This document shows positions 1 through 6,524 of a DNA stretch of 64,000 nt, one piece after another. Under the pieces are notes generated by a model. It did not search any database, was not told the DNA's origin, and was given only the letters and a program-made list of their open reading frames with translations. The stretch is from Rhodovulum sp. 12E13 (lineage in GTDB: Bacteria > Pseudomonadota > Alphaproteobacteria > Rhodobacterales > Rhodobacteraceae). Positions within the stretch are counted from its first letter, which is position 1. The number at the start of each line of letters is the position of its first letter. Where the stretch lies: contig NZ_QPLK01000006.1 in the NCBI RefSeq assembly GCF_003340565.1, positions 124,001 to 188,000 on the forward strand, in the 5' to 3' direction. A program made the position numbers and the translations under genes.

Positions 1-867
1 GGGGGCGGGGGGCATGCCGGGTGCCATGCCGGGCGGCGCTCCCGGCGATCCGCCGTCGGGCGCGCCATCCGGGCGGGCGGCGCGGAACAGGCGTGCGGCA
101 GAGGAGAGCGGACGCCCCCCCTCGGCCGGTGACAGCACGAGCGCCACGCGCCCGGGCAACGGGTCGAACAGGGTGTCGGGCTCCACGCCCATCGACGTGA
201 GGATCGCGCCCTGCCGGGCGGGCGTCATCACCTCCCAGGCGCGGGCGCGGGCATGGGGCAGGCTGTCGGCCTCGACCGGGTGCGGGATGCCGGTGTCGAC
301 CACGCGCCACGGTGCCTCGGGCGCGGTGCCCTCGGTGCTGATCGAGGCGGTGCGGCGCACGGCGTGCCCGTCGAGATATACGTGGAAGGCCGTCTCCGCA
401 CCGGGATGGCGCGCGCCCGACAGGCGGAACCGGAAAACCTCGGTGCCGGGCAGCTCCGCCGACAGGGCGGCGCAGACCGGCGAGTGCTCGGCGTCGGCCT
501 CGCGGAACTCCACGAGCGCCAGCTCGGCCTCGCCCACCGGCGCGGTAATGCGGAACGGGGTCGCCCCCGCGCCGAAGCCGAGGCCGTCGAGCATCAGGCG
601 CGCGAGCGGCGGCGGCGGCAAGTGCCCCTCTGGCTGGAGAAGCAGCGGCGCGGGCGCTGCGCCGCCGCCGGCGGCCCCTCCGCCCCGGCGCAGAAGCCGC
701 GAGAGCAGACCCGGCCGGCCCCCTGTCGCGCCGGGCTGCCCGCGCGCCGCGGCAGCCGCTGCACCGGCGCGGGCCTGCAGCGCGTGCACCTGGCCGAGCG
801 CCTGAACGACGCGCTCCGGCGCCGCGGCGACGAGCGCGAAATCGACCAGCGCGAAATCCTCTCTCAT
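1..867 (-). CDS. Partial protein of unknown function (C-terminus off the left edge)
   Basis: An open frame of 289 codons runs from an ATG at 867 to the window edge with no stop, so the C-terminus is missing. The start is supported by GGAGG about 5 bases upstream on the minus strand. The N-terminus reads [20 protein letters not shown], followed by an Ala/Gly/Pro-rich linker at about residues 30-70 and then a more ordered region with mixed charged and hydrophobic residues. There is no signal peptide, membrane span or catalytic motif that I recognise. It diverges from purC across a 622-base gap. The reading frame is chosen because it has a good ribosome site and a plausible soluble-protein composition; the plus-strand frames over the same DNA are Arg/Ala/Pro-rich and look like shadows. 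Function unknown. Confidence 0.6.
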   Translation of the reverse strand, partial: MREDFALVDFALVAAAPERVVQALGQVHALQARAGAAAAAARGQPGATGGRPGLLSRLLRRGGGAAGGGAAPAPLLLQPEGHLPPPPLARLMLDGLGFGAGATPFRITAPVGEAELALVEFREADAEHSPVCAALSAELPGTEVFRFRLSGARHPGAETAFHVYLDGHAVRRTASISTEGTAPEAPWRVVDTGIPHPVEADSLPHARARAWEVMTPARQGAILTSMGVEPDTLFDPLPGRVALVLSPAEGGRPLSSAARLFRAARPDGAPDGGSPGAPPGMAPGMPPAP

Positions 868-1489
868 CCGCCCTCCGTTCTGCGCGGCCCGGCGTCCGCC
901 GGGCTCGCGCCGCTCCTCCCCGTCGCGGGGGAGAGTCGGCGCGGCAAGCGTCTCCTTGCTGTCACATACGCGCCCGGGCGGCGGGTGCAATGCGGGACGG
1001 ACAGGAGCGGTGCAGGCGCGCGCGCCGGCGCATGACGCGCTCGCGTGTGGAGGGGACGGGGTCGGCCCGCGTGCGGCTTCGGCACGGCGGGCCGGCAGGC
1101 GGCGCCGCGAGGGAGAGCGCATTCGGAATGGGCGCGGCCGGGAGAGGGCGACCATGCGCGGCAGGGCAAAGAGGAAGGCCCGGCTCGGGGGCCACGGGGG
1201 GGCGATGCGCTCGCCGCCGGCCGCGGCCGCTTCTGTCTCGACCCGCCGGGGCGCGCACGGGGCCGAGGGCGAGGACGCGGCGGGGACGGCAAGGGCGACG
1301 CGGCCGGCACGGTCCGGCACAACTCGGCGGCTCGTGCCGGCGCCGCCCCGCCCGCGCCGCGCGCCCGCAGGCCGCCGCCGGGCGGGGGCCGTCCCGCTTG
1401 CTCCGTTCCCGCCATTGCCCTATATGCTGACGGTCGCAGGGGGTGCGGCTATCGGCGCGGCGCCCCCTGATCTCATGTTCGGAGTCTTC
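868..1489. other. Divergent intergenic region upstream of purC
   Basis: This 622-base, very GC-rich stretch separates the minus-strand gene ending its 5' side at 867 from purC. Several open frames cross it but all are Arg/Ala/Pro/Gly-rich with no ribosome site or recognisable fold, so none is called. The only clear signal is the purC promoter at 1398-1426. Confidence 0.5.
1398..1426 (+). promoter_or_regulatory. Predicted purC promoter
   Basis: TTGCTC at 1398-1403 and TATATG at 1421-1426 are separated by exactly 17 bases, a good housekeeping sigma-70 type promoter. The predicted transcript would start near 1433, giving a leader of about 57 bases before the purC ATG at 1490. Predicted by eye only. 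Confidence 0.55.
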
Positions 1490-2251
1490 ATGGCCAGACG
1501 GAAGAAAGTGTACGAGGGCAAGGGGAAGGTCCTCTACGAAGGCCCCGAGCCCGGCACCTTCGTGCAGTACTTCAAGGACGATGCCACCGCCTTCAACGCC
1601 GAGAAGCACGACGTGATCGAGGGCAAGGGCGTGCTCAACAACCGCCTGTCGGAATTCTTCATGTCGGGGCTGAACGCGATCGGCGTGCCGACACACTTCA
1701 TCAAGCGGATCAACATGCGCGAGCAGCTGATCCGGCAGGTCGAGATCATCCCGCTCGAGGTCGTGGTGCGCAACGTCGCGGCCGGCTCGTTCTCGAAGCG
1801 GCTGGGCATCGACGAGGGCGAGCCGCTGCCCCGCCCGATCGTGGAATTCTACTACAAGGACGACGCGCTGGGCGACCCGCTGGTGACGGAGGAACATATT
1901 CTGGCCTTCGGCTGGGCCGGTCAGCAGGATCTCGACGACATGGTGGCGCTGGCCCTGAGGGTGAACGACTTCCTCTCGGGCGCGCTGCTGGGGGTCGGCA
2001 TCCGCCTCATCGATTTCAAGATCGAGATCGGCCGGATCTGGGAGGGCGACTACATGCGCCTCGTCGTGGCCGACGAGATCAGCCCCGACTCGTGCCGCCT
2101 GTGGGACATCAAGACCGGCAAGCGCCTCGACAAGGACGTCTTTCGCCGCGACCTTGGCGATCTTGCCGATGCCTATACCGAGGTGGCGCGCCGGCTGGGC
2201 GTTCTGCCACAGACCTCGGCGCCTCTGGGCAAGCCCACGCTGATCAACTGA
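1490..2251 (+). CDS. purC: Phosphoribosylaminoimidazole-succinocarboxamide synthase (SAICAR synthase)
   Basis: Catalyses the ATP-dependent condensation of CAIR with aspartate in de novo purine synthesis, in the cytoplasm. The 253-residue product matches the single-domain bacterial enzyme length. Typical family segments are visible: the N-terminal [14 protein letters not shown] nucleotide-binding strand-loop, [20 protein letters not shown], the [21 protein letters not shown] stretch, and the C-terminal [20 protein letters not shown] and [10 protein letters not shown] region. The start at 1490 is chosen because GGAG lies 5 bases upstream; an in-frame ATG at 1475 would add only five residues. 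It stands alone, with its own promoter and a family-2 3'-end repeat 84 bases downstream. No purS/purQ/purL neighbour is present here. Confidence 0.96.
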   Translation: MARRKKVYEGKGKVLYEGPEPGTFVQYFKDDATAFNAEKHDVIEGKGVLNNRLSEFFMSGLNAIGVPTHFIKRINMREQLIRQVEIIPLEVVVRNVAAGSFSKRLGIDEGEPLPRPIVEFYYKDDALGDPLVTEEHILAFGWAGQQDLDDMVALALRVNDFLSGALLGVGIRLIDFKIEIGRIWEGDYMRLVVADEISPDSCRLWDIKTGKRLDKDVFRRDLGDLADAYTEVARRLGVLPQTSAPLGKPTLIN

Positions 2252-2334
2252 ACCGGCCCGCGCCGCGGCCACGGGGCGATCCCGGCTGCATGCCGGCGGC
2301 GAGCGACGCCACGGCGCCGGGCGGCGCGCCGTGC

Positions 2335-2400
2335 GGGGGCGCTGCCCCCGTCGCCCGTTCCGGGCGACTCCCCCGGAGTATTTGGACCAAGATGATGGGC
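2335..2400 (+). repeat. Family-2 oriented 3'-end repeat, full copy
   Basis: The element has three parts: hairpin 1, GGGGGC/GCCCCC with a 3-base loop (2335-2349); hairpin 2, TCGCCC/GGGCGA (2351-2367); and a tail of CCCCCGGAGTATTTGG followed by ACCAAGATGATGGG (2370-2399). The same three-part block recurs at 32306 and on the minus strand at 36629. It begins 84 bases after the purC stop and has the same orientation. Confidence 0.75.
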
Positions 2401-2679
2401 AGACGACCCGAGAGGCGGCACACGCTGCGACGCGTGGCGCAGCGCCCGTGCGGGCGGGGTGACAGGGAAGTTTGGCGCGTCTCCCGGGCCGTTCGGGGGA
2501 GGGGAAGGTCATTGCAGGAGAGCAGCGGGCAGAGCCTCGGGACAGCAGCATGGCGGGTTCGCACCTCGCGCGGGGTGTCGGGCCGGACGGGCCGTGAGCG
2601 GGGGAGCGCGGCGCGCGGGCCCGACGCGCTCATGCCCGGTGCGGGTATGGGTACGCGCATGGCCCCACTGTCTCGCGGC

Positions 2680-2708
2680 TTGGGTTTCGGCAGCGCCTCG
2701 CGTATCCT
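2680..2708 (+). promoter_or_regulatory. Predicted dctB promoter giving a leaderless mRNA
   Basis: TTGGGT (2680-2685), a 17-base spacer and TATCCT (2703-2708) place the transcription start at about 2715, which is the A of the dctB ATG. No Shine-Dalgarno sequence precedes this ATG, consistent with leaderless translation. Confidence 0.45.
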
Positions 2709-2714
2709 CGCGCC

Positions 2715-4535
2715 ATGATGCGGCCGATTTCCGCCACGCCCGATCAGGCGCCTCGCACCTGGCCGGCGCGCGCGCGCCCTCGGGCGTCGGGCGCCCATGA
2801 CGACCGGCCGCCCTGGCTGCTGCGGGCGATCCTTCTCGGAATCGTCGGGCTCGCAGGCGTGGTGCTCTACTATACCAACGCCTATCTCACCGAGCGGTTC
2901 ACCGAGACCACGCGCAACCGTGCCGAGCTGCGGCTCGCGCTCTACTCGGGCAACGTCGTCTCGGAACTGCAGCGCAACTCGGTCGTGCCGCTGCTGCTCG
3001 CGCAGGACCCGGCCCTGATCGGCGCGCTCAACTCGGGCGATTTCAGCCAGTCCTCGCAGCGGCTGATATCGTTCCGCGAAGAGATCGGGGCGGCCCAGCT
3101 GATGCTGCTCGACGGGTCGGGGCGCACGGTGGCCTCGACCGACCGGAACCTGATCGGCTCGCAGCACCGCTCGGCGCCCTATTTCGTAGATGCGCAGCGC
3201 TCGTCGGACACGGTGTTCTCGGTGACCGAGCGCGAGACGGGCGCGCGCGAGTTCACCTATTCGCGCAAGGTGACCTCCGACCGGGAGCTCGTCGGCGTGA
3301 TCGTCGTGTCGGTCGACCTGCAGAAGTTCGAGCAGAGCTGGGCGGGCATCGCCGACGCGGTGCTGGTGACCGACAGCGAGGGTCAGATCATCCTCGCCAC
3401 CGAGCCCCTGTGGCGCGGCAAGACGGTGGAGGAGGCCCTCGCCGCGCAGGACCCGCCCTCGGCCATCGAGCGCGCGCTCAAGGCCACCGCCGACTGGTCT
3501 TTCCTGCCGCCCGACGCCTACATTCTCGGCGAGGCGGTGATGCGGTCCGAGGCGCGCATCCCCTTCCGCGGCTGGCGGATCGTGTCGTTCACGACCTACT
3601 CGTCGGTCCGCGAGCGGGTGAACGGGGTGCTCGCCCTGGAGATCATGGGCTTCGCCCTCGTTCTGGCGGGCACCTTCTTCGTGCTGTCGCGGCGCGCGCA
3701 GTCGCGCTCGCGCCTCTTCCAGCGGGAATCGGCGGAGCTCCGCCTGCTGAACGAGCGGCTGCAGCAGGAAATCGCCGAGCGCGAGAAGGCCGAGAAGACG
3801 CTCGAAGTGGCCGAGCAGACGCTGGCGCAATCCTCCAAGCTGGCGGCGCTCGGCGAGATGTCTGCGGCTGTCAGCCACGAGCTCAACCAGCCGCTCGCCG
3901 CGATGAAGACCTACCTCGCCGGCGCGCGCCTGCTGCTGCGCCGCAACCGCGTCGACGAGGCGCTGTCGTCCTTCGCGCGGATCGACGACCTGATCGCCCG
4001 GATGGGGGCGATCACGCGGCAGCTCAAGAGCTATGCGCGCAAGGGCGAGACGGCCTTCGAAACCCTTGACATGCGGGACGTGGTGAGCTCGGCCCTGTCG
4101 ATGATGGAGCCGCAGCTCAAGCGCCGGCACGTCGCGATCACCCGTTCGCTGCCGCAGCGCCCGGTGCTGGTGCGCGCCGACCGGCTCCGGATGGAGCAGG
4201 TGCTGATCAACCTCTTCCGCAACGCGCTCGATGCGACCAAGGAGACGCCGGAGCCGCGCATCGACCTTATCCTGTCGCTCGGCCAGACCGCGACGCTGAC
4301 GGTGCGCGACAACGGCCACGGCATCGCCGACCTCGACGCCCTGTTCGAGCCATTCTACACGACCAAGGGACCGGGCGACGGGGTGGGGCTGGGGCTTGCC
4401 ATTTCCTCCGGCATCGTCAACGACCACGGCGGGCGGCTGACCGCTCGCAACGCCCGCGCGGGCGGCGCCGTCTTCGAGGTGATGCTGCCCCTCGACGCGG
4501 CATCCCATGGGGCTCAGGTCCGCGCGGCGGAGTGA
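2715..4535 (+). CDS. dctB: Membrane sensor histidine kinase, DctB type (C4-dicarboxylate sensing)
   Basis: A 606-residue sensor kinase that by family would sense C4-dicarboxylates outside the membrane and phosphorylate the DctD-like regulator encoded next. A first membrane span lies near residues 35-55 (LLRAILLGIVGLAGVVLYY), followed by a periplasmic double-PAS-like sensor region to about residue 310. A second span (LALEIMGFALVLAGTFFVL) is at about 305-325, then a coiled-coil linker. The dimerisation H-box is SHELNQPLAAMKTY with the phospho-accepting His at residue 388. The C-terminal ATPase domain shows the N box (NLFRNALDA), DNGHGI and the glycine-rich GDGVGLGLAI. The ligand is inferred from overall similarity, not from identified contact residues. 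A 22-bp tandem duplication spans its stop codon. Confidence 0.85.
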   Translation: MMRPISATPDQAPRTWPARARPRASGAHDDRPPWLLRAILLGIVGLAGVVLYYTNAYLTERFTETTRNRAELRLALYSGNVVSELQRNSVVPLLLAQDPALIGALNSGDFSQSSQRLISFREEIGAAQLMLLDGSGRTVASTDRNLIGSQHRSAPYFVDAQRSSDTVFSVTERETGAREFTYSRKVTSDRELVGVIVVSVDLQKFEQSWAGIADAVLVTDSEGQIILATEPLWRGKTVEEALAAQDPPSAIERALKATADWSFLPPDAYILGEAVMRSEARIPFRGWRIVSFTTYSSVRERVNGVLALEIMGFALVLAGTFFVLSRRAQSRSRLFQRESAELRLLNERLQQEIAEREKAEKTLEVAEQTLAQSSKLAALGEMSAAVSHELNQPLAAMKTYLAGARLLLRRNRVDEALSSFARIDDLIARMGAITRQLKSYARKGETAFETLDMRDVVSSALSMMEPQLKRRHVAITRSLPQRPVLVRADRLRMEQVLINLFRNALDATKETPEPRIDLILSLGQTATLTVRDNGHGIADLDALFEPFYTTKGPGDGVGLGLAISSGIVNDHGGRLTARNARAGGAVFEVMLPLDAASHGAQVRAAE

Positions 4536-4564
4536 CGGGGTGCGCGCGGCGGAGTGACGGGGCG
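4521..4564 (+). repeat. 22-bp tandem duplication across the dctB stop codon
   Basis: Two units, 4521-4542 and 4543-4564, share the core CGCGCGGCGGAGTGACGGGG and differ only at the next base. The first contains the last dctB codons and its TGA stop; the second repeats them out in the intergenic region. A second short tandem repeat (GCGGGCCATCGCG, 13 bp, two units) follows at 4585-4610. This suggests local replication slippage, which lengthened the dctB-dctD gap to 129 bases. Confidence 0.8.
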
Positions 4565-4664
4565 CGCGCCGAGGGTGCAGGGCGGCGGGCCATCGCGGCG
4601 GGCCATCGCGGCCCCGGCGCGGCCCGGCAGACGGAGCACGGCGCGAGGCCGGAGGGAGACAGCC

Positions 4665-5996
4665 ATGGCGAAGGCCATGAAGATCGCGATCATCGACGAC
4701 GAGATGGACATGCGGCAGTCGATCAGCCAGTGGCTGGCGCTGTCGGGCTACGACACCGAGACCTTCGCGAGCGCGGAGGACGCGCTCAAGGGCATCGGAC
4801 CGGACTATCCCGGCGTCGTGGTTTCCGACATCCGGATGCCGGGCATGGACGGGATGGCCTTCCTCAAGCGCCTGATGAGCCAGGATTCGGCGCTGCCCGT
4901 CATCATGATCACAGGCCACGGCGACGTGCCGATGGCGGTCGAGGCGATGCGGGTGGGGGCCTTCGACTTCCTCGAGAAGCCCTTCGACCCCGAGCGGATG
5001 ACCGACCTCGCCAAGCGCGCCACCCAGCGCCGGCGGCTGGTGCTCGACGCCCGCCTTTTGCGGCGCGAGCTGTCGGACGGCGGCCAGATCATGCAGAAGT
5101 TCATCGGCGCGAGCCAGCCGATGGAGCGCCTGCGCGAGGACATCCTCGATCTCGGCCAGGCCGACGGTCACGTGCTGATCGACGGCGAGACGGGCACCGG
5201 CAAGACGCTCGCCGCCCACGCGCTGCACGCGGTGGGCGCGCGCGCAGCCAAGCCCTTCGTCGTGGTGGCCTGCGCGGCCTTCGCCGAGGAGGAACTCGGC
5301 CGCAGGCTGTTCGACGGCGATGCGGAGGCGGGCCTTCTGCCCGCGGTGGAGCAGGCGCGCGGCGGTACCCTGTGCCTCGAGGACGTCGAGGCGCTGTCGC
5401 CGCAATTGCAGGCGCGGCTGCTGACCGTCATCAACGACCAGGGCACGCCGGCCGAGACGCGGATCGTGGCGGTGTCGAACCTGCAGGAGCAGGGCAAGAC
5501 CAGTGAGGACGCGCTGCGCCCCGACCTGTTCTACCGCCTCGCGGCCATGCGCATCACGGTGCCGCCGCTGCGCGCCCGCGGCGAGGACATCCTGCAGCTG
5601 TTCACGCGCCTCAGCCAGCAATTCGCCGAGGAATACGGCTGCGAGGCGCCCGAGGTGACGGCGCAGGAGGCGGCGCAGCTCCTTCAGGCGCCGTGGCCCG
5701 GCAATGTGCGCCAGCTCATCAACGTGGCCGAGCGCGCCGTGCTGCAGAACCGGCGCGGCTCGGGCACGATCGCCTCGCTGCTGATGGCCGAGAGCGACGC
5801 GGCCGAGCCGGTGATGACGACGGAAGGCAAGCCGCTGAAGGAATATGTCGAGGCCTTCGAGCGGATGCTGATCGACAACACGATGCGCCGCCACAAGGGC
5901 GCGATATCGGCGGTGATGGATGAGCTCTGCCTGCCGCGCCGGACGCTGAACGAGAAGATGGCGAAATACGGCCTGCAGCGCGCCGACTACCTCTGA
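4665..5996 (+). CDS. dctD: DctD-type response regulator (AAA+ enhancer-binding-protein fold) with an altered sigma-54 contact region
   Basis: Cytoplasmic partner of the preceding DctB-like kinase, 443 residues. The receiver domain (about 1-120) has acidic residues IIDDE and the phospho-acceptor Asp55 in VVSDIRMPGMDG, plus the conserved Thr (ITGHGD) and Lys (LEKPF). The AAA+ domain has Walker A GETGTGKT at 174-181. A C-terminal Fis-type helix-turn-helix (HKGAISAVMDELCLPRRTLN) binds DNA. The loop that should carry GAFTGA reads RRLFDGDAEAGLLPAVEQA (about 212-230), and the Walker B strand ends LEDVEAL instead of the usual DE order. So it may not activate sigma-54 RNA polymerase in the canonical way. 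The start at 4665 is chosen for GGAGGGAGAC just upstream. A family-1 double hairpin begins 7 bases after its stop. Confidence 0.85.
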   Translation: MAKAMKIAIIDDEMDMRQSISQWLALSGYDTETFASAEDALKGIGPDYPGVVVSDIRMPGMDGMAFLKRLMSQDSALPVIMITGHGDVPMAVEAMRVGAFDFLEKPFDPERMTDLAKRATQRRRLVLDARLLRRELSDGGQIMQKFIGASQPMERLREDILDLGQADGHVLIDGETGTGKTLAAHALHAVGARAAKPFVVVACAAFAEEELGRRLFDGDAEAGLLPAVEQARGGTLCLEDVEALSPQLQARLLTVINDQGTPAETRIVAVSNLQEQGKTSEDALRPDLFYRLAAMRITVPPLRARGEDILQLFTRLSQQFAEEYGCEAPEVTAQEAAQLLQAPWPGNVRQLINVAERAVLQNRRGSGTIASLLMAESDAAEPVMTTEGKPLKEYVEAFERMLIDNTMRRHKGAISAVMDELCLPRRTLNEKMAKYGLQRADYL

Positions 5997-6003
5997 GCGA
6001 GCG

Positions 6004-6052
6004 GCAAATCCCTTGAAAAAGGGATTTGCGAAAAGTCTTGGGAAGACTTTTC
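6004..6052 (+). repeat. Family-1 double-hairpin 3'-end element, copy 1
   Basis: Hairpin A has 11-base arms GCAAATCCCTT/AAGGGATTTGC (6004-6029) around a GAAA loop; hairpin B has 10-base arms GAAAAGTCTT/AAGACTTTTC (6030-6052) around GGG. It starts 7 bases after the dctD stop, in A-then-B order on the dctD strand. Hairpin B carries an A-tract before and a T-tract after its core, as bidirectional intrinsic terminators do. Confidence 0.85.
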
Positions 6053-6142
6053 GGCCGCTTGGTGGGAGCGGCAGCGCCGACATTCCGTGGCCGGGCTCGG
6101 CCAGGGCAGGGCACGCCTGGCGCGCTGACCATGCTTTCGGGA

Positions 6143-6172
6143 TTGTGTTCCGCCCCTGTTCCCCGTTAGGGT
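6143..6172 (+). promoter_or_regulatory. Possible rne promoter
   Basis: TTGTGT at 6143-6148 is followed after 18 bases by TAGGGT (6167-6172), the same -10 hexamer seen before ccdA. Transcription would start near 6179, giving a leader of roughly 345 bases. Weak by eye because the -35 matches only partly. Confidence 0.3.
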
Positions 6173-6524
6173 CGCGGGCGTGTGCGTGACCAGCCCCGAG
6201 CGGCCCGTCGCGCCCGACACCAGATTTCTCCGGCGCGCCGGCGCGGGATCCGCGCGGTGCCCGGCGTCATCGACCCATTGACGGGTCAAACCGCCTGCCG
6301 GCACCCATGCCCCGGGCGACCACCGAACGGATGCGGCGGCCCGTCCGCGCGCATCGGAGACGAACCGCGATGAAGAGCGCGACAGGCTCACAGCAGGCAG
6401 AGGCAGAGGCCCCAGCGGCCCGCGCCGGCGCCGCGCCGTCCGCCGCCATCGCCCCAGCGACAAGTCCGCGCCGTGCCCCGCCTCCCCATGCGAGACGGGC
6501 GCCGCCGGGCCGTGAAAGCCCTAC

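Larger units (their letters stand above)
2252..2714. other. Intergenic region between purC and dctB
   Basis: This 463-base gap holds a complete family-2 repeat (2335-2400), a GC-rich stretch with no credible gene, and at its right end the predicted dctB promoter (2680-2708). Long minus-strand frames through here continue into dctB/dctD antisense and are shadows. Confidence 0.5.
5997..6524. other. Intergenic region between dctD and rne
   Basis: The 528 bases contain a family-1 double hairpin (6004-6052), a possible rne promoter near 6143-6172 and then about 350 bases that would form an unusually long rne 5' leader. No gene is credible here; the open frames are Arg/Ala/Pro-rich. Confidence 0.45.

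Noticed and set aside
868-1489. Several open frames in the gap before purC
   Set aside because: All are Arg/Ala/Pro/Gly-rich, lack ribosome sites and resemble no domain; only the purC promoter is supported.
2244-6083. A 1279-codon minus-strand open frame
   Set aside because: It is antisense to purC/dctB/dctD, has shadow composition (Arg/His/Ala/Gly/Leu-rich) and no ribosome site; it reflects codon-position GC bias in the real genes.
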